Origin: Lachnospiraceae bacterium
GTDB taxonomy: Bacteria; Bacillota; Clostridia; Lachnospirales; Lachnospiraceae
Length of the DNA stretch: 35,661 bases
NCBI GenBank assembly: GCA_017539565.1
Contig: JAFYCS010000046.1
Coordinates: forward strand, 1 to 35,661
Reading direction: 5' to 3'
The translations under genes and the position numbers were made by a program. Positions within the stretch are counted from its first letter, which is position 1. The number at the start of each line of letters is the position of its first letter. A model generated the notes under the pieces. The model saw only the letters and a list, made by a program, of their open reading frames with translations, did not search any database and was not told the DNA's origin. Below are positions 8,628 through 17,048 of the stretch, piece after piece.

Positions 8628-10751
8628 ATGGATTTTAAGGAACAGGCAAAAGAACTGGTTTCAAAGATGACGGTGGCTGAAGCCATCTCACAGCTTTTGT
8701 TTGACGCACCGGCTATAGAGCGCCTGGGCATACCTGCTTATAATTACTGGAACGAAGGCCTGCACGGCACTGCAAGGACCGGTACGGCAACGGTATTTCC
8801 CCAGGCCATAGGCCTGGCGGCGATGTTTGACGATGAGGGCCTGGAGAAGATAGCGGATGTGATAGCTACCGAGACCAGAGCCAAATATAACGAAGCAAGA
8901 GCGCGGGGTGACCGCGGCATATATAAGGGCATCACCCTCTGGTCACCCAACATAAATCTTTTCCGTGACCAGCGCTGGGGACGCGGACAGGAGACTTACG
9001 GAGAGGATCCGTATCTGACGTCACGTCTGGGTGTGGCATTCATAAAAGGCCTGCAGGGTAAAGGAAAGTATTTAAAGACCGCAGCCTGTGCAAAGCATTT
9101 TGCAGTACATTCCGGACCTGAATCACTGCGTCATTCCTTTGATGCAAAGGCAGACGCAAAGGATATGGAAGAGACCTATCTGCCCGCATTCAAGGCAGTC
9201 GTTAAGGAAGCGAAAGTAGAGAGCGTTATGGGCGCTTACAACCGTACCAACGGTGAGCCCTGCTGCGCCAGCACGGAGCTTTTGCAGAAGAAGCTCCGGG
9301 AAGAATGGGGCTTTGACGGACATGTGGTTTCCGACTTCCTGGCACTTATGGATATACATGAGAACCATCACGTGACACAGAATGCAGTGGAGACCGCAAC
9401 CCTGGCACTTAAGAAGGGATGCGATCTGAATGCGGGCTATACTTATCCCGCCCTTTACCAGGCTTATGCCGAGGGCAGGGTCACGGAGGAAGAGATACGT
9501 GATGCAGCCGTACGTGTATTTACTACACGTATGCGTCTTGGCATGTTTGCGGATGACTGCGAATATGACAGTCTGGGGCAGATGGATGTAGATACTGAAG
9601 AGAGCAGGAAGCTTTCCTATGAGGCATCCTGCAAAGCGGCAGTATTGCTTAAGAACGACGGTATCCTTCCGCTTGACGCATCAAAGATAAAGACGGTGGG
9701 CGTTATAGGACCTGCCGCAACTTCAATAGAAGTATTAAACGGTAACTACTGCGGCACATCATCCGAATATGTGAACAACCTGGATGGTATACGTGCGGCA
9801 GCAGGCAGCGGTGTACGCGTGCTTTATTCGGAAGGCTGTCATCTTTTCAAAGATAACGTTCAGCCTCTGGCTAAGGCCGATGACCGTATAAGCGAGGCGC
9901 TTTCGGTAGCGGAGCATTCCGACGTGGTCATACTCTGTCTGGGACTGGATGCCACCATAGAAGGTGAGCAGGGCGATACCGGAAACGCATTTGCGGCAGG
10001 TGATAAGGAAAGCCTGTATCTGCCGGAAAGCCAGTTAAGACTCTTTGAAGCGGTCAAAGCCACAAAGACGCCGGTGATACTTGCATTAAATACCGGCAGT
10101 GCAATGGATGTATCAAAGCTCGAAGACAGATGCACGGCCATACTTCAGTGCTGGTACAGCGGAGCCTTCGGCGGGAAAGCCCTGGGAGATATCATCTTCG
10201 GAAAGGCTGCCCCCGGCGGAAGACTGCCCGTTACCTTCAGCTACGAAGGCACGCTGCCTGACTTCACCGACTATTCCATGAAGGGCAGGACTTACCGTTA
10301 CGATAAGCATGAAGCGCTGTATCCCTTCGGTTACGGGCTTTCGTATGCCGATTGCGAATACGTATCCTTCACGGCAGATAAAGAAAAAGCGGTGGTGGAG
10401 ATAAAGAACAACTCTGCTTTTGATACGGAGGAAGTAGTGCAGATCTATGTATCAAACCGGGCAGAGGAAAAAGTATCTAACGGTGAAAACAAAGAATTCG
10501 CCGGTGCTTTTGATAAAGATGATCAGCCTGTATGCTCACTCTGTGCTTTTAAGCGCGTAAAGATAAAGGCGAATGAATCCGTAAAGGCGGAGATAGCCCT
10601 TGATGCTTCTGCCTTTGAAAGTGTGCTTGATGACGGCAGGAGAGTCGTGCTTAAAGGCAGCTATATGCTTTATGCAGGAGGACAGCAGCCCGGTAAGAGG
10701 AGTGAAATGCTTACGGGCAGAAAATGCCTTGAACAGGAGGTAGTGTTTTAA
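8628..10751 (+). CDS. GH3 glycosidase, beta-xylosidase-like, intracellular
   Basis: This retaining exo-glycosidase of family 3 has 707 residues in the usual order: (beta/alpha)8 domain about 1-310, alpha/beta sandwich about 330-570, fibronectin-like domain about 610-700. The N-terminal segments YNYWNEGLHG (38-47), ATVFPQAIGLAA (54-65), LWSPNINLFRDQRWGRGQET (104-123) and KHFAVHSGPE (156-165) resemble the bacterial/plant beta-xylosidase branch more than plain beta-glucosidases. The nucleophile is Asp236 in VVSDF; Glu445 or Glu447 in TIEGEQGD is the probable acid/base. No signal peptide. The ATG abuts the esterase stop, implying translational coupling. Likely role: trimming imported xylo-oligosaccharides. 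A beta-glucosidase or arabinofuranosidase activity is possible. Confidence 0.92.
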   Translation: MDFKEQAKELVSKMTVAEAISQLLFDAPAIERLGIPAYNYWNEGLHGTARTGTATVFPQAIGLAAMFDDEGLEKIADVIATETRAKYNEARARGDRGIYKGITLWSPNINLFRDQRWGRGQETYGEDPYLTSRLGVAFIKGLQGKGKYLKTAACAKHFAVHSGPESLRHSFDAKADAKDMEETYLPAFKAVVKEAKVESVMGAYNRTNGEPCCASTELLQKKLREEWGFDGHVVSDFLALMDIHENHHVTQNAVETATLALKKGCDLNAGYTYPALYQAYAEGRVTEEEIRDAAVRVFTTRMRLGMFADDCEYDSLGQMDVDTEESRKLSYEASCKAAVLLKNDGILPLDASKIKTVGVIGPAATSIEVLNGNYCGTSSEYVNNLDGIRAAAGSGVRVLYSEGCHLFKDNVQPLAKADDRISEALSVAEHSDVVILCLGLDATIEGEQGDTGNAFAAGDKESLYLPESQLRLFEAVKATKTPVILALNTGSAMDVSKLEDRCTAILQCWYSGAFGGKALGDIIFGKAAPGGRLPVTFSYEGTLPDFTDYSMKGRTYRYDKHEALYPFGYGLSYADCEYVSFTADKEKAVVEIKNNSAFDTEEVVQIYVSNRAEEKVSNGENKEFAGAFDKDDQPVCSLCAFKRVKIKANESVKAEIALDASAFESVLDDGRRVVLKGSYMLYAGGQQPGKRSEMLTGRKCLEQEVVF

Positions 10752-10754
10752 GGC

Positions 10755-12506
10755 ATGATCAGGTATCTGAACAGACTCAAACTGGGACAGAAGATGCACC
10801 TGCTGTTTTTCGTGTGCGTGCTGATCCCCATGATATTGACCGACAGCTTCATAATCTACAATGTTCAGGAAGCCAATATGATCAACATGAGGGTCGATAC
10901 CGAAAAGACGGCATATACCACCCAGTACTGTCTGAACAATTTTCTGGAGTACCCTATAAACGTTGCCAATAACATTTACCGAAGCAGCGTGCTGGAAAAT
11001 TTCTTTAACGAGATCTATCCGACCAGTGCCGATTATTATACGGCGTTTTACCGGCTGCACCGTGACCAGATCTTTGATGACAACTTAGGTATCAGCGGAT
11101 CCCGCGTTTATATCTATGCCGACAATAAGACCATCATAAACGGCAGCGGCTATTACCGTATGGACCGGGCAAAGGAAAACGAATGGTATCCGGCATTTGA
11201 GGACAGTGAGAAGACCAGCACGCTGTATTTCTATTACGGCAGAAACAATATGGGCAGCGGCAGCTACAAACGCAAGCTGACCCTTATTATGAAAATGGAT
11301 ATGCCCAGCTTTTCGGGCTGTGAAAAGCTGCTGGCCATAGACCTGGATTATTCAGCCATGGCCAAAGAGCTTATTGATCTGGACCTGAATTCGGATATCT
11401 ATATCTGTGATGATGAGAAGATACTTCTTTCCAACAGGCCGGATTACCGTGTACAGGATAATTACGTTCCCTTTGAACTTAAGAGCAGGAATGTATATAT
11501 ATATCCCATAACACTGTATGACAGGGAGTACAGGCTCTATGTCATACCCAAGCAGCAGAGTACCTGGCAGTATATAAGCGGCCGCAGCGGACTGCTCATG
11601 CTCTTCGTGCTGGTCAACCTGATACTGCCCCTGCTCATGATGAGGCTTTTGGGAACTTCGATAACTTCCCGTATACTTTCACTTGAGCGCTCTTTTGAGA
11701 GTGTTGAGGATGATGAATTAAAGACCATAGAAAAGGTCGAAGGAAATGATGAGATAACGGGGCTCATAAAGAGTTACAACCGTATGGTGGAGCGTATGAA
11801 CGAGCTGATGCATACGGTATATAAGGACAGGCTGCAGCAGCAGGAAAATGATATAGCAAGGCAGAATGCCGAGCTTTTAGCGCTGCACAGCCAGATAAAT
11901 CCGCACTTTCTTTTTAACGCGCTGGAGAGCATACGTATGCACAGCCTTATAAAGAAAGAGACAGAGACTGCGGAGATGGTGGGAAAATTAGCGGTGATGG
12001 AGCGCAGCTACGTAAGCTGGGGCGAAGACCTGATACCCGTTCACAGGGAGATGGATTTCGTTAAGGCTTATCTGCTGCTTCAGAAATACCGTTTCGGGGA
12101 CAGGCTCAATTATGAGCTTGATATAGATGAAGACTGTAATGAGATAGAGATACCCAAGCTGACTATAGTTACATTTGTTGAGAATGCCTGCCTCCACGGA
12201 GTGGAGAGAAAGGCTGCCAACGGCTGGATATTCGTAAGGGCATATAAGAAAGACGGCAGCCTTAAGCTTGAGATAGAGGATACCGGCGAAGGCGTGAACG
12301 AGGAGATGCAGAACGCCATCAATAAACAGCTGGCGGAAGTGAGCCTGGAGAAGATGAAGGGCAGGAAGCATGTGGGCATGATGAATGCATGTATGCGTCT
12401 TAAGCTGCTTACCAAGGGGCGTGCGACTTACTGTATCGAGAGTGAGGAGGGAGTCGGTACGGTTATGCATATTACAATTCCCATAGATAACGGAGGAAAC
12501 GGATGA
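10755..12506 (+). CDS. YesM-type sensor histidine kinase
   Basis: This membrane sensor kinase of the LytS/YesM class is usually paired with an AraC-type regulator for carbohydrate control. It has 583 residues. A transmembrane helix at about 17-36, an extracellular sensor domain about 37-275 (Cache-like by arrangement), a second helix about 278-298 and a HAMP-like segment about 299-352 precede the kinase. The phospho-acceptor is His384 in INPHFLFNAL. The nucleotide-binding part shows FVENACLHGVE and DTGEGV. It starts 3 bases after the GH3 stop; the nearest good ribosome site (AGGAGG, 10735-10740) is 14 bases away, so coupling probably helps. Its ATGA stop overlaps the regulator start. Predicted signal: a sugar, perhaps via the binding protein encoded at the operon end. 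Confidence 0.93.
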   Translation: MIRYLNRLKLGQKMHLLFFVCVLIPMILTDSFIIYNVQEANMINMRVDTEKTAYTTQYCLNNFLEYPINVANNIYRSSVLENFFNEIYPTSADYYTAFYRLHRDQIFDDNLGISGSRVYIYADNKTIINGSGYYRMDRAKENEWYPAFEDSEKTSTLYFYYGRNNMGSGSYKRKLTLIMKMDMPSFSGCEKLLAIDLDYSAMAKELIDLDLNSDIYICDDEKILLSNRPDYRVQDNYVPFELKSRNVYIYPITLYDREYRLYVIPKQQSTWQYISGRSGLLMLFVLVNLILPLLMMRLLGTSITSRILSLERSFESVEDDELKTIEKVEGNDEITGLIKSYNRMVERMNELMHTVYKDRLQQQENDIARQNAELLALHSQINPHFLFNALESIRMHSLIKKETETAEMVGKLAVMERSYVSWGEDLIPVHREMDFVKAYLLLQKYRFGDRLNYELDIDEDCNEIEIPKLTIVTFVENACLHGVERKAANGWIFVRAYKKDGSLKLEIEDTGEGVNEEMQNAINKQLAEVSLEKMKGRKHVGMMNACMRLKLLTKGRATYCIESEEGVGTVMHITIPIDNGGNG

Positions 12507-13639
12507 AGGTTTTATTTGTAGATGACGAGCCCATTATTACACAGGGATTGAGGGTCCTGATCGACTGGGAAGAGGAAGGCTTTCAGATAGCGGGCAGTGT
12601 CCAGAACGGAAACGAGGCCCTTAAGTTTCTGAAAAGGGAGAGCGTGGATCTGGTGCTTACCGATATACGCATGCCTGAGTGTTCGGGACTTGAGCTTCTG
12701 GAAAAGGTAAAAGAGCAGAAGATATCCGAAGCGTATTTTATAATCATGAGCGGCTTTGATGAGTTCAGTTATGCGCAGCAGGCCTTAAGAGCGGGCTGCC
12801 TTGATTATATCTTAAAACCGGTGGATGCGGACGAGCTCTTAAAGATCGTGCGCAAGGTACGTTCGCTTGATGAAGCCCGCAGGGAAGATGAAGAGCGCCG
12901 TAACAGGATGGAGCACGCTTATCTTGACAGGAACATGATAACCCGTCTGATAGGTACCTACGACAACGGTAATTCCGCAAAGAGCGTGATAATCTGCAAG
13001 GACAATCTGGACGGCCTTACCGCAGCGATAGAAGAGAACTCACCTGAAAAGATCGAGAAGTTTGTCTATGCCTTCTACCGTGAGACAAAGGAAAAAGGAC
13101 TCTCCGAAGAAGAGGTGAACTTTAACATAAGTTATCTGCTCTTCCAGCTGATACATATTGCGTCGGAGCAGGATGATGAAGTAAACCATGAAGAGATAAT
13201 GCGCTTTATAGGTGAGAGCTCTTTTGAAGAGAGCATCATAAAGGGCAGCGCTTATATGTGCCGCTTCTGTATGGAATATGCGGAGTATGTATCCCAGCTG
13301 CGTAAGAGTGCGGCCAGGGGTATACTTCAGGATGTGGAGCGTGAGATAAAAGCGCACTATGCGGAGAATATAAGCCTGCGTGAGCTGAGCCAGAAGTTTT
13401 ATCTTAACAGCGCGTACTTAGGACAGATCTTTAAAAAGAAATACGGCCAGTCCTTTAAGGATTACCTGACGGATTACCGCATAAAGGAAGCGGCCAGGAT
13501 GCTGGCCCGCACGGACCTTAAGATAATCCGTATAGCAGAGGATGTGGGCTATAAGGACAGTGATTATTTCGTACAGAAGTTTATTGAACGTATGGGCTGT
13601 ACGCCGTCCAAGTACAGGCGTGATCATCGCGAGGAATAA
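12503..13639 (+). CDS. YesN-type response regulator with AraC DNA-binding domain
   Basis: This is the cognate regulator of the preceding kinase. The 378-residue protein has a receiver at about 1-120 with Asp9/Asp8, phospho-acceptor Asp54 in LTDIRMP and Lys in ILKPVD, a helical linker about 130-270, and two helix-turn-helix units of the AraC class at about 275-375 (ISLRELSQKFYLNSAYLGQI, then IIRIAEDVGYKDSDYFVQKF and a PSKYR ending). The start overlaps the kinase stop by 4 bases (ATGA), and the solute-binding gene begins directly after its stop. It most likely activates this operon and related sugar-use genes; no binding site could be identified with confidence. Confidence 0.95.
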   Translation: MKVLFVDDEPIITQGLRVLIDWEEEGFQIAGSVQNGNEALKFLKRESVDLVLTDIRMPECSGLELLEKVKEQKISEAYFIIMSGFDEFSYAQQALRAGCLDYILKPVDADELLKIVRKVRSLDEARREDEERRNRMEHAYLDRNMITRLIGTYDNGNSAKSVIICKDNLDGLTAAIEENSPEKIEKFVYAFYRETKEKGLSEEEVNFNISYLLFQLIHIASEQDDEVNHEEIMRFIGESSFEESIIKGSAYMCRFCMEYAEYVSQLRKSAARGILQDVEREIKAHYAENISLRELSQKFYLNSAYLGQIFKKKYGQSFKDYLTDYRIKEAARMLARTDLKIIRIAEDVGYKDSDYFVQKFIERMGCTPSKYRRDHREE

Positions 13640-15343
13640 ATGACCGGGAAAAAAGACCGTATCAACAGCATACTGTTCAGGCTGCTGTGTGCAGCCGCCT
13701 GTGTTATCGTCATGACGGGGCTGGGAAGCTGCACCGGCGTGGGACGTAACAAAGATCAGGGACATCCGGATCAGGATATCCTTGAGCTTAAGATGTTCAT
13801 TGCCATGAGCGGCACGGAGATAAATGACGACAACGAGGTTCAGCAGCTCATTGCGGAGAAGACCGGTGTTATCGTCAGGGAAAAATGGCTCCCCTCCGGA
13901 CAGACTGCGGATGAGGCAGTGGGCTCTATCATTGCGGACGGGGTATACCCTGACCTTATCGACGGCAGTGATGCTATGGTGCAGCTGTATAATGCGGGAC
14001 TCCTGGTGGCATGGGATGACTATCTGGATGATTATCCCAATTTAAAAAACTATTACACCGAGGAAGAGTGGAACACCTTCCGTCAGGAAGACGGGCATAT
14101 CTACTGGTGCAATGTTTTCCAGAATACCAAAAATGCCATGACTACCACCATGCATAATGATGAGGCTTTCTGGATACAGGCCCGCGTGCTTGCATGGGCA
14201 GGTTATCCCAGGATAGAGACTCTGGATGAATACTTTGACCTGATCGAGCGCTATGTTGCAGCCAATCCTTTAACGCCAGACGGTATGAAGATCATCCCTT
14301 ATACCTGCCTTTGTGAAGACTGGAAGTATTACTGCCTGGAGAATGCTCCTCAGTTCCTGGACGGATACCCCAATGACGGTACCGTTATAGTGGATAAGAG
14401 TGATCCTTTCTATCCGAAGATCGTGGATTATAATACCACGCCCACGGCCAAGCGTTATTTCCAGAAGCTCAATGAGGAATACCGGAAAGGCATAATCGAC
14501 GAGGAATTTGCCACCCAGAATTATGAGGAATACATAGCCAAGCTTTCAAAGGGCAACGTGCTGGCCATGTGTGACCAGTACTGGAACTTTGCGGAGATCA
14601 CGGATATATTCAAGCAGAACGGCAGGGATGAGCAGGGCTGTAATTATGTGCCGCTGGGGCTTACCATAGAAAAGGGCATGGTGCAGCGCTGGCATACATA
14701 CGGAGATACGCTGAACAGCTCTTCGGGAGTGGGCATCACCATCACCAATCCCGATATAGAAAAGACTTTTGAATTCCTGAATTCCCTGCTGGACCAGGAT
14801 ATACACAACCTGCGTTTCTGGGGCGTGGCAGGCAAGGATTATGCGATAGATACGGACAGACATTATTACAGGACGGAAGAGATGCGCGTGCGCTGCGCCG
14901 ATCCCGCATACCGTGCATCACATCTGTGCATGTATAAGTATCTGCCCCAGTACGGCGGTACAAGTGACGACGGCATAAACGCCAATATACCGGAGGAGCA
15001 GGCTTCGGAGTTCTGGGACAGTCTGGCCCAGCCGCTGAAAGACTGCTTTGATGCGTACGGCGTCAGGTCATATCCCGGGATGATAGGCTCGGTGGTGGAG
15101 GAGAATGCGATATGGTTCCCCATGTATTCCTATTCCAACAATATGACCGGGGCGACGGAGGGCGGTGCGGCCTGGAACAAGATGACACAGGTAAAGCACG
15201 AATGGTTGCCGAAGCTGGTCATGAGCACTGATTTTGAGAGCGACTGGAACGAATACATGAATGCCTACCGTGAGTGCAGTCCGGAGGACTTTTTAAACGA
15301 GATGCAGGCAGAGCTCAACAGGAGAGTACGCAGGCAAAAATGA
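13640..15343 (+). CDS. Large lipoprotein extracellular solute-binding protein
   Basis: This 567-residue surface lipoprotein resembles the sugar-type ABC solute-binding proteins (LipO-like size class). The first 30 residues are a basic stretch, a hydrophobic core and the lipobox GLGSC, with Cys31 as the lipidated residue. The mature part has the expected pattern of a two-lobed binding protein, including DGVYPDLIDGSDAMVQLYNA and many surface Trp/Tyr residues suited to carbohydrate stacking. The ATG follows the regulator stop with no gap. No ABC permease or ATPase gene is in the window, so it either serves a transporter encoded elsewhere or presents ligand to the adjacent YesM kinase. Ligand unknown; an oligosaccharide is likely from context. 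Confidence 0.87.
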   Translation: MTGKKDRINSILFRLLCAAACVIVMTGLGSCTGVGRNKDQGHPDQDILELKMFIAMSGTEINDDNEVQQLIAEKTGVIVREKWLPSGQTADEAVGSIIADGVYPDLIDGSDAMVQLYNAGLLVAWDDYLDDYPNLKNYYTEEEWNTFRQEDGHIYWCNVFQNTKNAMTTTMHNDEAFWIQARVLAWAGYPRIETLDEYFDLIERYVAANPLTPDGMKIIPYTCLCEDWKYYCLENAPQFLDGYPNDGTVIVDKSDPFYPKIVDYNTTPTAKRYFQKLNEEYRKGIIDEEFATQNYEEYIAKLSKGNVLAMCDQYWNFAEITDIFKQNGRDEQGCNYVPLGLTIEKGMVQRWHTYGDTLNSSSGVGITITNPDIEKTFEFLNSLLDQDIHNLRFWGVAGKDYAIDTDRHYYRTEEMRVRCADPAYRASHLCMYKYLPQYGGTSDDGINANIPEEQASEFWDSLAQPLKDCFDAYGVRSYPGMIGSVVEENAIWFPMYSYSNNMTGATEGGAAWNKMTQVKHEWLPKLVMSTDFESDWNEYMNAYRECSPEDFLNEMQAELNRRVRRQK

Positions 15344-15378
15344 GTATTTTAACATGTACTATATGATAAAAATGCCTG

Positions 15379-15407
15379 TTTACAATCGGGCGGCTTTGTC
15401 ATAAAAT
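15379..15407 (+). promoter_or_regulatory. Sigma-A-type promoter for the isomerase gene
   Basis: TTTACA at 15379-15384, exactly 17 bases, then TAAAAT at 15402-15407. AAAGGAAGG at 15436-15444 gives a strong ribosome site. No terminator is visible between the binding-protein stop and this promoter, so read-through from the operon is also possible. Confidence 0.8.
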
Positions 15408-15451
15408 ATAGTTATTCTTGACCACATTTTTATGAAAGGAAGGTATTTTCA

Positions 15452-16942
15452 ATGCAAAACATCCCTAAGGTAAAACTTGGTATCGTGGCGGTAAGCCGCG
15501 ACTGCTTCCCGGAATCACTTTCCGTGGACCGCAGAAAGGCACTTGTTGCCGCTTATCAGAAGAAGTATGATGCAGCTGACATCTATGAGTGTCCTATCTG
15601 TATCGTAGAGAGCGAGATCCACATGGTTCAGGCTCTTGAGGATATCAAGAAGGCAGGCTGCAACGCTCTTTGCGTATATCTTGGAAACTTCGGTCCCGAG
15701 ATCTCAGAGACCCTGCTTGCTAAGCACTTTGACGGACCCAAGATGTTCGTAGCAGCTGCTGAGGAGACTCAGGATTCACTTATGGACGGCCGTGGAGATG
15801 CATATTGCGGTCTGCTGAACGCAAGCTACAATCTGCGCCTGCGTAATGTAAAGGCATATATCCCCGAGAATCCCGTAGGCGATGCAGACGATCTGGCTGA
15901 TGAGCTTAACGCTTTCCTGCCTATCGCACGTACCCTCATCGCTCTGGCTGATCTCAAGATAATAAGCTTCGGTCCCAGACCTATGAACTTCCTGGCTTGT
16001 AATGCTCCCATCAAGCAGCTTTACAACCTGGGCGTTGAGATCGAAGAGAATTCAGAGCTGGATCTGTTCGAAAGCTTCAACAAGCATGCAGGTGATGCAC
16101 GTATCCCCGAAGTTGTTGCTGATATGGAGAAGGAGCTGGGTGCCGGCAACAAGAAGAGCGAAGTTCTTCCTAAGCTTGCACAGTATGAGCTTACCCTTCT
16201 TGACTGGATCGAAGCTCACAAGGGCTATCGTAAATATGTTGCTATCGCAGGCAAGTGCTGGCCCGCATTCCAGACACAGTTCGGATTCGTTCCCTGCTAT
16301 GTCAACAGCCGTCTGACCGGCCGCGGTATCCCCGTAAGCTGCGAAGTTGATATCTACGGCTGCCTGTCCGAGTTCATCGGTACCTGTGTATCCGACGATA
16401 TCGTTACCCTGCTCGACATCAACAACTCCGTTCCCAAGGATATGTATGAAGAGAGCATCAAGGGCAAGTTCGATTACGATTACAAGCTTACCGATACTTT
16501 CATGGGCTTCCATTGCGGAAATACCTGCTCCAAGAAGATGGCATCCTGCGAGATGCGTTATCAGAAGATCATGGCACGTGCACTGCCCATCGAGGTTACC
16601 AACGGAACCCTCGAAGGCGATATCGCACCCGGCGACATCACCTTCTTCCGTCTGCAGAGCACCTCTGACGGACTTATCCGTGCTTACATGGCAGAAGGCG
16701 AGATCCTTCCCGTTGCTACCCGTTCCTTCGGTGGTATCGGCGTATTCGCTATCAAGGAGATGGGACGTTTCTACCGTCACGTACTGGTAGAGAAGAACTA
16801 TCCTCATCACGGTGCGGTTGCATTCGGACATCACGGCAAGGCTCTGTTCGAGGTATTCAAATACCTGGGCGTTCCTTACGAGGATATCAACTACAACCAG
16901 CCCGCATCACTGCCTTATCCTTCAGAAAATCCTTTCAGATAA
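15452..16942 (+). CDS. L-fucose/L-arabinose isomerase-family protein
   Basis: This 496-residue protein belongs to the FucI/AraA fold family, whose members interconvert aldoses and ketoses with a divalent metal. By position and context Glu298 in SCEVDIYG and Asp322 in TLLDINN are probable metal ligands, and the HHG/GHHG cluster near 452-462 holds candidate histidines. The substrate (fucose, arabinose, xylose or another sugar) is not determined by these features. It is preceded by a strong promoter and ribosome site and followed by a strong terminator, so it is a separate transcription unit. Codon choice is markedly biased (mostly ATC for Ile, CGT/CGC for Arg, almost no AGG) compared with flanking genes, resembling EF-Tu and ribosomal genes. 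High expression is inferred. Confidence 0.87.
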   Translation: MQNIPKVKLGIVAVSRDCFPESLSVDRRKALVAAYQKKYDAADIYECPICIVESEIHMVQALEDIKKAGCNALCVYLGNFGPEISETLLAKHFDGPKMFVAAAEETQDSLMDGRGDAYCGLLNASYNLRLRNVKAYIPENPVGDADDLADELNAFLPIARTLIALADLKIISFGPRPMNFLACNAPIKQLYNLGVEIEENSELDLFESFNKHAGDARIPEVVADMEKELGAGNKKSEVLPKLAQYELTLLDWIEAHKGYRKYVAIAGKCWPAFQTQFGFVPCYVNSRLTGRGIPVSCEVDIYGCLSEFIGTCVSDDIVTLLDINNSVPKDMYEESIKGKFDYDYKLTDTFMGFHCGNTCSKKMASCEMRYQKIMARALPIEVTNGTLEGDIAPGDITFFRLQSTSDGLIRAYMAEGEILPVATRSFGGIGVFAIKEMGRFYRHVLVEKNYPHHGAVAFGHHGKALFEVFKYLGVPYEDINYNQPASLPYPSENPFR

Positions 16943-16956
16943 GATAAAGGCATGGG

Positions 16957-16989
16957 GCCCGCGTCAGAAAGACGCGGGCTCTTTTTTTT
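16957..16989 (+). terminator. Intrinsic terminator after the isomerase gene
   Basis: A perfect 9-base-pair GC-rich stem (GCCCGCGTC with GACGCGGGC) around loop AGAAA, followed by TC and eight T. Confidence 0.97.
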
Positions 16990-16990
16990 G

Positions 16991-17020
16991 TTGAAAGAAT
17001 GGGGGATTTAATGCTATAAT
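16991..17020 (+). promoter_or_regulatory. Sigma-A-type promoter of the signalling cassette
   Basis: TTGAAA at 16991-16996, an 18-base spacer and a perfect TATAAT at 17015-17020, immediately after the isomerase terminator. It is the only convincing promoter seen ahead of the co-oriented signalling genes up to about 26800. Confidence 0.85.
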
Positions 17021-17048
17021 ATAACATTAGGGAAGGTGGGTTACATTT

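Noticed and set aside
16052-16834. Antisense open frame of 260 codons opposite the isomerase gene
   Set aside because: Strong codon bias on the + strand keeps the opposite frame open; no start signals.
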